Under the pieces are notes generated by a model. The model had not been told where the DNA came from. It ran no database searches and saw only the letters and a list, made by a program, of their open reading frames with translations. A program made the translations under genes and the position numbers. Below, piece after piece: positions 23,438-30,757 of a DNA stretch of 64,000 nt. How positions within the stretch are numbered: position 1 is the stretch's first letter; each line of letters starts with the position of its first letter. This DNA is from Olleya sp. YS. GTDB taxonomy: Bacteria > Bacteroidota > Bacteroidia > Flavobacteriales > Flavobacteriaceae. The DNA is taken from the NCBI RefSeq assembly GCF_029760915.1, contig NZ_CP121685.1, positions 1,896,001 through 1,960,000 of the forward strand, in the 5' to 3' direction.

Positions 23438-25369
23438 ATGAAAAAATTATTCTTCAGCGCAGCTGCGCTTATGTGTGGAACACTAATGTTCGCACAATCA
23501 AACAACAGTGATGTTGATCAAGTAGGAAGCGGAAATGCTTCTGTAGTATCACAAACTGGAATGACCAACAACTCAGATGTCGATCAAGTAGGAGATACAA
23601 ATGATTCTGATGTAATGCAGGATGGTGTATCTAACGATTCTGATGTAGACCAATTAGGTAACGATAACGAAGGTGATGTTATCCAATTAGGAGACAATAA
23701 CGAAGCAGACATCCACCAAGGTTTTGGTTCTGGAGCTTCTGTTAATGACAACAACTCAGCATCTGTTACACAAACAGGAAATGGTAACACAGGACACATC
23801 GACCAATATGGTGATACTGATGGTTCTGATGGTAACAGTTCTGATATTAATCAAACAGGAGATGGTAACTTAGCTTACAACAGTCAAGTTGGTGACCTTA
23901 ACATATCTACTCAAGACCAAGATGGTATGTCTAACACATCATTTGTAACACAAAATGGAGACAGTAACGATTCTGATGAAGACCAAACAGGAGACAACAA
24001 CACATCATTTACTGATCAGACTGGAGACATGAATAGTTCTGATGTTGTACAAACTGGTAACAGTAATAGTTCTGATGTTGACCAATTAGGAGATGGTAAC
24101 GATTCAACTGTATGGCAAGGTACTGTAGGAGACAATAACACAAGTACGGTATCTCAAACAGGTGATGACAACGATTCATTTGTATGGCAAGATGGAAATG
24201 ATAACCTTTCTGACGTAGATCAAACTGGAAACAACAATGATTCTTATTTAGATCAATGGGGTGATTTTAATACTTCTGATATAGATCAAGATGGTGACGG
24301 AAATGAATCTGATGTTTTCCAAGGATATAATGGTGACAACAATAATAGTGTTGTAGATCAAAATGGAGATAACAATACATCTTATGTTTTTCAAGATAAT
24401 GACTTAGGTGGAGGAAATGATTCTTCTGTTACTCAAACAGGTAATGACAACGACTCTGATGTAAACCAAGATGGTGAGTCTAATACAAGTGATGTTGACC
24501 AAACAGGAGACATGAACGTGTCAGATGTAGACCAAGATGGTGATACAAATGATTCTGATGTTGACCAATTAGGTAACATGAATGATGCTTCTGTTGATCA
24601 AGACGGTGATTCTAACTCTGCATGGATTGACCAACAAGGTGACAGTAATATGAGTTCTGAAACTCAAACAGGTGATTCTAATATTGCTGAAAACCAACAA
24701 ATTGGTAACTCAAACATCTCTGATATTGACCAAACTGGTGACAATAACTATGGTGGAGCAGGACAATATGGAGATATGAACCAAAGTGATATTGACCAAA
24801 TTGGAGATTTCAATGGTGCATTAACAATCCAGACTGGAGATTCTAACTATTCTACGCAAAATCAAGTTGGTAACGCTAACACAGCAATTACTTATCAAAC
24901 AGGAGATATGAATAACTCTTATGTTGACCAAATCGGTGACAGTAACTCAGCGAGTGCTAACCAATTAGGTGATGGTAACCAATCTGATGTTGATCAAAAT
25001 GGTAACTTAAATAACAGTACAACTGCACAAACAGGTAATAATAACGTATCTGTAGTTATGCAAGATGGTACTGGTAACATTAGCCAAGTAACACAAACAG
25101 GTATGGATAATAACTCTACTGTTGACCAAGATGGTACAGGTAATAATAGCTCTGTATCTCAATTAGGAGACTTACATTTATCTACTGTTACTCAAAATGG
25201 AATGTTAAACAACAGTATTGTTGACCAAGATGGTTTCATGCATGATAGTTCTGTTAACCAACAAGGAAACATGAACTCTAGTATAGTTGATCAAAACGGA
25301 ACAACTCATACAAGTACTGTAGACCAAATTGGAAACGGTAACTCATCTTCTGTAACTCAAAATGACTAA
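23438..25369 (+). CDS. csgA: CsgA3, giant curlin-repeat amyloid subunit
   Basis: 643 residues: a signal peptide and about 55 strands of the 11-residue curlin unit, over five times the number in E. coli CsgA. Runs such as NDSDVDQ, NTSDVDQ and NVSDVDQ repeat with little change, and the mature protein has no Cys and very few basic residues, so it is strongly acidic. Only a few units are longer than 11 residues. The end (TTHTSTVDQIG through VTQND) matches the C-termini of the other two subunits and may be a cap or an export signal. It is followed by a terminator and then the csgB-like operon. Confidence 0.93.
   Translation: MKKLFFSAAALMCGTLMFAQSNNSDVDQVGSGNASVVSQTGMTNNSDVDQVGDTNDSDVMQDGVSNDSDVDQLGNDNEGDVIQLGDNNEADIHQGFGSGASVNDNNSASVTQTGNGNTGHIDQYGDTDGSDGNSSDINQTGDGNLAYNSQVGDLNISTQDQDGMSNTSFVTQNGDSNDSDEDQTGDNNTSFTDQTGDMNSSDVVQTGNSNSSDVDQLGDGNDSTVWQGTVGDNNTSTVSQTGDDNDSFVWQDGNDNLSDVDQTGNNNDSYLDQWGDFNTSDIDQDGDGNESDVFQGYNGDNNNSVVDQNGDNNTSYVFQDNDLGGGNDSSVTQTGNDNDSDVNQDGESNTSDVDQTGDMNVSDVDQDGDTNDSDVDQLGNMNDASVDQDGDSNSAWIDQQGDSNMSSETQTGDSNIAENQQIGNSNISDIDQTGDNNYGGAGQYGDMNQSDIDQIGDFNGALTIQTGDSNYSTQNQVGNANTAITYQTGDMNNSYVDQIGDSNSASANQLGDGNQSDVDQNGNLNNSTTAQTGNNNVSVVMQDGTGNISQVTQTGMDNNSTVDQDGTGNNSSVSQLGDLHLSTVTQNGMLNNSIVDQDGFMHDSSVNQQGNMNSSIVDQNGTTHTSTVDQIGNGNSSSVTQND
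23456..23469. repeat. Palindrome in the csgA3 signal-peptide codons
   Basis: AGCGCAGCTGCGCT, the third identical copy. Confidence 0.7.
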
Positions 25370-25412
25370 GCAGAAGCTTTTATAAAATAGATTATTTTAT
25401 TAAATAATTATA

Positions 25413-25448
25413 AGGTATAAGAGCATTAATTTGCTCTTATACTTTTTA
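25413..25448 (+). terminator. Terminator after csgA3
   Basis: GTATAAGAGCA pairs with TGCTCTTATAC, followed by five Ts. Confidence 0.85.
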
Positions 25449-25501
25449 TAACAGATATATTTTTATAACTTACAAGTAGATATATCTTAAAACTTAAGAC
25501 T

Positions 25502-26017
25502 ATGAAAACTATATATAAATTCTTAATAGTAGTTTCTATACTAATGTCAGGTAACTTTATCACAGCTCAAACTTTTGAAGCTACTGATGATGCTACAGAT
25601 ATTTCTGGTTTTGAAACACAGTCTTCCCAAGAAAACTTTTTATTAAATCAAAGTGCTACTACTGCTAGTGTTACTAGTTCTGACAATGCTATTTTTATAG
25701 CTCAAATAGGTGATAGCAACAATTTAATTAGTAATACAACATCTACAGAAAGTAACATTACTGTCATACAAAATGGTGACGAAAACCTGACTGTACTTGA
25801 TATTAATAGTACAACCTTAAAAGAAACTGTAATACAAAATGGTGATAATAACACATTTTTAGATTATAGTCCATTCAGATCAAATTTAAGAAATGCGACT
25901 ATTAATCAAACAGGTAATAATCAAAATTTAACTATGTTTGGTTCTAACTCTTTGTCAGAAAAAATCAAAATTTCTATGCAAGGACAAGACCAATCCATTA
26001 TCATAAGAAATTTTTAA
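25502..26017 (+). CDS. csgB: CsgB-like minor curlin protein (probable nucleator)
   Basis: 171 residues with a signal peptide to about residue 23. After a repeat-free stretch of about 40 residues come four or five degenerate curlin strands (IAQIGDSNNL, VIQNGDENLT, VIQNGDNNTF, INQTGNNQNL, then SMQGQDQSIIIRNF). The spacing is irregular and the sequence is less acidic than the CsgA proteins. In E. coli the minor subunit CsgB nucleates fibres and stays bound to the cell. Size, weak repeats and position at the head of the assembly operon support that role, but this is inference. It is 10 bases from the csgE-like gene. Confidence 0.7.
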   Translation: MKTIYKFLIVVSILMSGNFITAQTFEATDDATDISGFETQSSQENFLLNQSATTASVTSSDNAIFIAQIGDSNNLISNTTSTESNITVIQNGDENLTVLDINSTTLKETVIQNGDNNTFLDYSPFRSNLRNATINQTGNNQNLTMFGSNSLSEKIKISMQGQDQSIIIRNF

Positions 26018-26027
26018 CAATAGTATT

Positions 26028-27224
26028 ATGTTTTTGTGTTTAAACCAAAAAACAATAATATTTTTTGTTATCATTCTCTTTGCCTTTAGTGCTAAAGCAC
26101 AACTATATAATACAGAAGTTGAAGCTAAACTTCAAGTCAATCAAGACAACGATTACATCAATATCAAAGGTATAGCCATTAATAAAACTCAAACTACCAA
26201 AAACTTGAGTTATAAATTGTCTGTTTTTAAAACAGATGAACAACAAAACAAATCTAAAAACGAACAAAGCGGTCAGTTTACTTTAGATTCCAATCAACAA
26301 AATGACCTATCAACTACATCTATTAACTTTGATCAAAAAACTAAAGTAATTATTCTTCTTTTAGTTTTTGATACTAATAAAAATATTATTGGCAAAGACC
26401 GAGTTGTGTTTAATGACGATGGTCAAAATAGTATTAATAAAGTTGAGGTACTCAAAGATATTGCAGCAAAAGTAGAAGACACATCCATAAAAATTAATGC
26501 TCAATTAATCAATAACGAGGTTGAAGCCAAAATACAAACTAATCAACAAAACGATTTTACCACTATTAAAGGTACAGCCTTTAATAAAACTGAGATTACT
26601 AAAAGCCTTATTTATAAACTAGTAGTTTTTAACAAAGATGAAAGCTTAAACAATATAGAAGAATTAAAGAATGAGCGTTTTATTTTATCTGCAAATCAAA
26701 AAATAGACTTATCCTCAATTTCATTTAAGTTAGATGAAAACGAAAAGAAAATAGCAGTATTATTAATTTATGACTTAGATAATAATATTATTGGACAAGA
26801 CAGAGTTGTTTTTAACGAGAGTTTAAATGAAGAAGAAGAGAAAAAAAAGCGCATATTAGAAAAATTAAAACAGGAGCAAGAACAATCTCAAGATATTAAT
26901 ACAGAAGTAAGGGATGGTCTAGAACTAAAAGGAATTGTAGTTGAGGATACTAAAACCAAACCAGGAAGAGATTTTTACAAACTGTTTTATTCTTTATATA
27001 CTCAAAATAACATAAACGGTAATCAAGTAGTAACCATAAAAGAAATTTTAGCTATTGGTAGAAACACGAAAATAGAAGTTATAGTTGGAGATGATAAGAT
27101 TTTTTCGTTTTTTGTAAGACCTAGTACAGAGTATTTAACTAAAATGAATGATTATGCCATAATCAATGTGTATAAGCATTTCAAAAATCTTGAAAAAGAA
27201 TCAAAAACAGTAAAACGCTATTAA
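26028..27224 (+). CDS. csgE: CsgE with two N-terminal CsgH-like domains
   Basis: 398 residues. A signal peptide ends at about residue 25. Two copies of a beta-sandwich-like domain follow (about 28-130 and 161-264), each opening NTEVEAK or NNEVEAK and closing GKDRVVFN or GQDRVVFN. Their pattern of a Y-K-L strand, an acidic loop, an F-x-L strand and LLxFD resembles CsgH, the amyloid-inhibiting chaperone of alphaproteobacteria. A charged helix (about 265-288) leads to a CsgE domain (about 290-392: LKGIVVEDTKTKPGRDFYKLF, quoted in part, then FSFFVRPST). E. coli CsgE is about 129 residues and caps the CsgG pore. The CsgE assignment is firm; the CsgH assignment rests on pattern only. Confidence 0.88.
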   Translation: MFLCLNQKTIIFFVIILFAFSAKAQLYNTEVEAKLQVNQDNDYINIKGIAINKTQTTKNLSYKLSVFKTDEQQNKSKNEQSGQFTLDSNQQNDLSTTSINFDQKTKVIILLLVFDTNKNIIGKDRVVFNDDGQNSINKVEVLKDIAAKVEDTSIKINAQLINNEVEAKIQTNQQNDFTTIKGTAFNKTEITKSLIYKLVVFNKDESLNNIEELKNERFILSANQKIDLSSISFKLDENEKKIAVLLIYDLDNNIIGQDRVVFNESLNEEEEKKKRILEKLKQEQEQSQDINTEVRDGLELKGIVVEDTKTKPGRDFYKLFYSLYTQNNINGNQVVTIKEILAIGRNTKIEVIVGDDKIFSFFVRPSTEYLTKMNDYAIINVYKHFKNLEKESKTVKRY

Positions 27225-27234
27225 TTATTTAGTC

Positions 27235-27633
27235 ATGAAAAAATTATTAACTTTTTTAATATTCTTAGCTGGATATTTTTGTGTAGGTCAACAACTCACT
27301 TATAAGCCTATAAATCCTGCTTTTGGAGGAGAGACCTTTAATTACCAATGGTTATTAAGTTCTGCAAATGCTCAAAACTCGTTTACAGATCCTAATGCCG
27401 ATTTAGATAATGACGAAAGTTCTTTAGAAGCTTTCGCTGAAAATTTAAATAGACAAATTTTAAGTCAATTATCAAGGTCATTATTTCAAACACAATTGGG
27501 TGACGGATTACAAGAAGGAAACTTCAGTTTTGGTAGCTTAGCTCTAGAAATTTACGACTCTGCAGAAGGGCTTGTCATTAACATTCTAGATACTGACACA
27601 GGAGAACAAACACAAATTATAGTCCCTAACTAA
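27235..27633 (+). CDS. csgF: CsgF, curli assembly factor
   Basis: 132 residues, close to the family's usual size. The signal peptide ends near VGQQ, followed by the diagnostic LTYKPINPAFGGETFNYQWL (20 residues), the segment that inserts into the CsgG pore in E. coli. The rest includes SSANAQNSF and a short beta-rich C-terminus ending QIIVPN. CsgF links the pore to the CsgB nucleator on the outer surface. It lies 10 bases after csgE and 17 before csgG. Confidence 0.95.
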   Translation: MKKLLTFLIFLAGYFCVGQQLTYKPINPAFGGETFNYQWLLSSANAQNSFTDPNADLDNDESSLEAFAENLNRQILSQLSRSLFQTQLGDGLQEGNFSFGSLALEIYDSAEGLVINILDTDTGEQTQIIVPN

Positions 27634-27650
27634 TCACTTAACTTCACATC

Positions 27651-29138
27651 ATGATAAATTTTAGACCTGCTTTTGCAGTCATATTATTTTTAATCTTAAC
27701 CAGTTGTGGCGCTTTTTTTAATCAACCTTATAAGCAAGAAAGAGCTAGAATTGGAGAATCGACTCCAGTTACCAGTAAGTTAACCCAGTTTCCACTACCA
27801 CAAGAACCAGTTGTAGCAGGTGTTTATAACTTTAAAGACCAAACAGGTCAATATAAAGCTGTAGAAAATGGAAGTACCTTTAGTACAGCTGTATCTCAAG
27901 GTGGTACAACCATGTTAATTAAAGCGTTAGAAGATTCTAAATGGTTTACAGTAATAGAAAGAGAAAATTTAGGAAACCTTTTAAACGAAAGAAACATTAT
28001 TCGATCTACCAGAGATGAGTATAGAAAAAACCAAAATCCAAACGAACCTAATTTACCACCACTACTATATGCTGGCGTATTACTTGAAGGTGGAATAATT
28101 TCTTACGACACAAACATCATCACTGGAGGTGCAGGAGCTAGATATTTAGGTATAGGTAGTTCTACACAATATAGACAAGATAGAATAACCGTATATTTAA
28201 GAGCAGTCTCTACATCAAGCGGAAAAATTTTGAAAACCGTTTATATTTCTAAAACAATTTTATCTCAAGCAGTATCCGCAAACTTATTCAAATATGTTAA
28301 GTACCAACGTTTATTAGAAACCGAAGTAGGTTTTACTAAAAACGAACCTGTACAACTAGCAATGAAAGAAGCAATTGAAAAAGCTGTAGAATCTTTAATT
28401 ATAGAAGGAATAAAAGATAAATTATGGTTACCTAGATTAAGCGAAGAATCTACTGCACAACTTATTCAAGATTATGATGCAGAAAAAGATGAAGCCATCT
28501 CAACAGAATTGTACGAGAGATTTTTAACAGAACGTCGAGGTGATTACGCCATTACTGGTGCTTTAGGAGGTACATTAATTAACGGAGATTTACCAGACCC
28601 TCAACCAGAATTTAATAGTAAAATAGGTCTCAAACGTTCTCTTAATCCTTATCTAAGTTTAGGATTTACTTACAACAAATACAACTTAGAAAATAAAGAG
28701 ATTTTAAACGAAGGCTTTATGTCTTTTGATTTAAATATAGAATACAGGGTGTTACCGTTCGACAATTTTACACCTTATCTTTTTGCAGGTGTTGGTACTA
28801 ATGCTTCAAACTATTTTAAAGCAATCGACCCAAAATTGCAAGCGGGAATTGGTTTGGAATATTTAATACAAGACAATCTAGGCGTGTATCTTTATGGAGA
28901 GCATAATCTTGTGTTTTCAGATGAAATTGATGGTGTAGTAGCTGGTAGTATTGATGATATGTTTTATCGATTTGGTTTAGGAGTCAACTACTATTTGTCT
29001 AAACCACAAACTAAATTCAACCAAAGAAAAGAATTAGAAAAGCTTCAAAAAGCAGAATTAAAGGCACAAAAGAAAGAAAATCGTAGGTTAATGCAAGAGA
29101 AAAATAGAGCAGAACGCCAAAACAGAAAAAATAATTAA
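27651..29138 (+). CDS. csgG: CsgG curli pore with C-terminal beta-barrel-like extension
   Basis: 495 residues, against about 277 in E. coli. A lipoprotein signal gives Cys19. Residues about 45-270 are CsgG (VVAGVYNFKDQTGQYK, then TTMLIKALEDSKWFTVIERENL quoted in part, then the strand pair with GARYLGIGSSTQYRQDRITV), which forms the outer-membrane secretion pore. Residues about 300-450 look like an eight-strand outer-membrane beta-barrel (YAITGALGGTLING, YLSLGFTYNKYNL, FTPYLFAGVGTN, LQAGIGLEYLIQDNLGVYLYGEHNL quoted in part). The last 45 are a basic, Lys/Arg/Gln-rich helix. The extension could anchor the pore or contact the cell wall. The core assignment is firm; the role of the added parts is not known to me. 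Confidence 0.93.
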   Translation: MINFRPAFAVILFLILTSCGAFFNQPYKQERARIGESTPVTSKLTQFPLPQEPVVAGVYNFKDQTGQYKAVENGSTFSTAVSQGGTTMLIKALEDSKWFTVIERENLGNLLNERNIIRSTRDEYRKNQNPNEPNLPPLLYAGVLLEGGIISYDTNIITGGAGARYLGIGSSTQYRQDRITVYLRAVSTSSGKILKTVYISKTILSQAVSANLFKYVKYQRLLETEVGFTKNEPVQLAMKEAIEKAVESLIIEGIKDKLWLPRLSEESTAQLIQDYDAEKDEAISTELYERFLTERRGDYAITGALGGTLINGDLPDPQPEFNSKIGLKRSLNPYLSLGFTYNKYNLENKEILNEGFMSFDLNIEYRVLPFDNFTPYLFAGVGTNASNYFKAIDPKLQAGIGLEYLIQDNLGVYLYGEHNLVFSDEIDGVVAGSIDDMFYRFGLGVNYYLSKPQTKFNQRKELEKLQKAELKAQKKENRRLMQEKNRAERQNRKNN

Positions 29139-29178
29139 TCTGTTAAATTTTAATTTAACATTTAAATAATTGAAACAG

Positions 29179-30666
29179 ATGAAAATACTATCAAAATATA
29201 TAAGCTTAATCGTCATAATAACTATGTTAGTTAGTTGTAGTGAAGATAAGATTACACTAAGTGGAACAGGAACTATTACCGGAAAAGTGGTATCACAAGG
29301 TGATAATATACCATTAGAAAACACCAGAGTATCAACTAACCCAAACTCTAGTATTGTTTTTACAGATGCATCAGGAAATTTTGTAATTAACGACATAGCA
29401 GTAGGAACCTACTCTGTGCAAGCACAAAAAGAAGGTTATTTAAGTAAGTTTGAGCCTGCAACAGTTACTGACGATAACACGGTAAATGTAATTTTTGAAT
29501 TGGATATAGAAACAGCAAATAACGATGCACCTAATGCACCTGTCTTAGTCAGTCCTTCTAATAATGCAGTAAATCAAGCTATAACGTTAGATTTAGTTTG
29601 GACAGGATCTGACCCTGAAGATGACGATTTGACTTATGAAGTACAAATTTTAAACGATCAAAACTCTGACGTATTAACATTTACAGATTTAACAGATACT
29701 ACACTAACTATTTCAGATTTAGATTATAATACCAAATATTTTTGGCAAGTTTCAGCTTCAGATAATATAAATGATCCAATTTTAAGCGAAACCTATAATT
29801 TCAAAACCTTAGAATTCCCAGATAACAGACACTTTTTTACTAGAAAAATAAATGGAAATAATGTGATTTTTTCTGTTGATGATGCAGGTAACGAATATCA
29901 ACTCACTTCTGCAAGCAATAATAGCTGGAGGCCTAGAAAAGCGAGCAATTTAGATAAAATTGCATTTTTAAGATCTAATGGTGGACAAGTACATATTTAC
30001 ACCATGGATTTAAATGGATCTAACGTTATGCAGGTAACTAATACAGTATCTGTAAATGGATTTAATTTAGAAGAACTAGATTTTGAATGGAAAAGTAACA
30101 ATACCAAACTGGTGTACCCTAATTTTGATTCGTTATACGAAATCAATAGCAATGGGTCTGGCTTAAATTTAATCCATCAAACATTAAATGGTAATTTTAT
30201 TACAGAAGTAGATTGGTGTCAATTAACACAACGTTTAGCTGTAAAAACAAATAATGCTGTAGGTTATAATGTAGAAATATATACTATGACTAACTCAGGC
30301 GGTATTGTAGATTATATCTTGCAAAGTGTAACTGGTGCGGCAGGTGGATTAGACTATACTTTTGATGGTACTAAGTTATTATACACTTACGATGTATCTG
30401 GTAATCAAAATGTAGATTATAGACAGTTAGACTCTCATATGTTTATATACGATATAAATACTATGACTACAATAGATATTTCTACTTCTAAACCAGCAGG
30501 AACTAATGATTTAGATCCTAAATTTTCACCTAACGAAGCAGAGGTCATTTTTGTAAATACTTCTAATGACGGTATCTCACAACAAGATTTAGTTAAAGTA
30601 GAACTTGCTTCTTTAAGTACTAGAACATTATTTTTAGAAAACGGAAAAATGCCAGATTGGAAGTAA
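29179..30666 (+). CDS. Beta-propeller lipoprotein with CarboxypepD-like and Fn3 domains, last gene of the curli operon
   Basis: 495 residues from ATG 29179; an upstream TTG at 29170 is less likely. The lipobox gives Cys20. The order is a carboxypeptidase-regulatory-like domain (about 30-105, ITGKVVSQG to VNVIFEL), an Fn3-like domain (about 115-210, DLVWTGSDPEDDDLTYEVQI in part, FWQVSASD), and a TolB/PD40-type beta-propeller (about 215-495) with repeated blades such as IYTMDLNGSNVMQVT and PKFSPNEAEVIF. It begins 40 bases after csgG and ends with a terminator. It is not one of the known Csg proteins. Position suggests a surface accessory or anchoring role. Confidence 0.8.
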   Translation: MKILSKYISLIVIITMLVSCSEDKITLSGTGTITGKVVSQGDNIPLENTRVSTNPNSSIVFTDASGNFVINDIAVGTYSVQAQKEGYLSKFEPATVTDDNTVNVIFELDIETANNDAPNAPVLVSPSNNAVNQAITLDLVWTGSDPEDDDLTYEVQILNDQNSDVLTFTDLTDTTLTISDLDYNTKYFWQVSASDNINDPILSETYNFKTLEFPDNRHFFTRKINGNNVIFSVDDAGNEYQLTSASNNSWRPRKASNLDKIAFLRSNGGQVHIYTMDLNGSNVMQVTNTVSVNGFNLEELDFEWKSNNTKLVYPNFDSLYEINSNGSGLNLIHQTLNGNFITEVDWCQLTQRLAVKTNNAVGYNVEIYTMTNSGGIVDYILQSVTGAAGGLDYTFDGTKLLYTYDVSGNQNVDYRQLDSHMFIYDINTMTTIDISTSKPAGTNDLDPKFSPNEAEVIFVNTSNDGISQQDLVKVELASLSTRTLFLENGKMPDWK

Positions 30667-30691
30667 TTCATACTTTCACATCAATTTAATT

Positions 30692-30725
30692 ATAAAAGCA
30701 CACATATTATTTGTGTGCTTTTTAT
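30692..30725 (+). terminator. Terminator at the end of the curli operon
   Basis: AAAAGCACACA pairs with TGTGTGCTTTT, followed by Ts. Confidence 0.88.
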
Positions 30726-30732
30726 TTATAAA

Positions 30733-30740
30733 TATCTTTG
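30733..30740 (+). promoter_or_regulatory. -7 box of purM
   Basis: TATCTTTG, a full consensus match, 17 bases before the start codon. Confidence 0.7.
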
Positions 30741-30757
30741 TAGCTTAACACTGCACA

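Noticed and set aside
21529-25369. Regular 33-base periodicity that looks like a CRISPR or satellite array
   Set aside because: The period is the 11-codon curlin unit in continuous open frames. The units vary in sequence, there are no constant repeats with unique spacers, and no cas genes are near.
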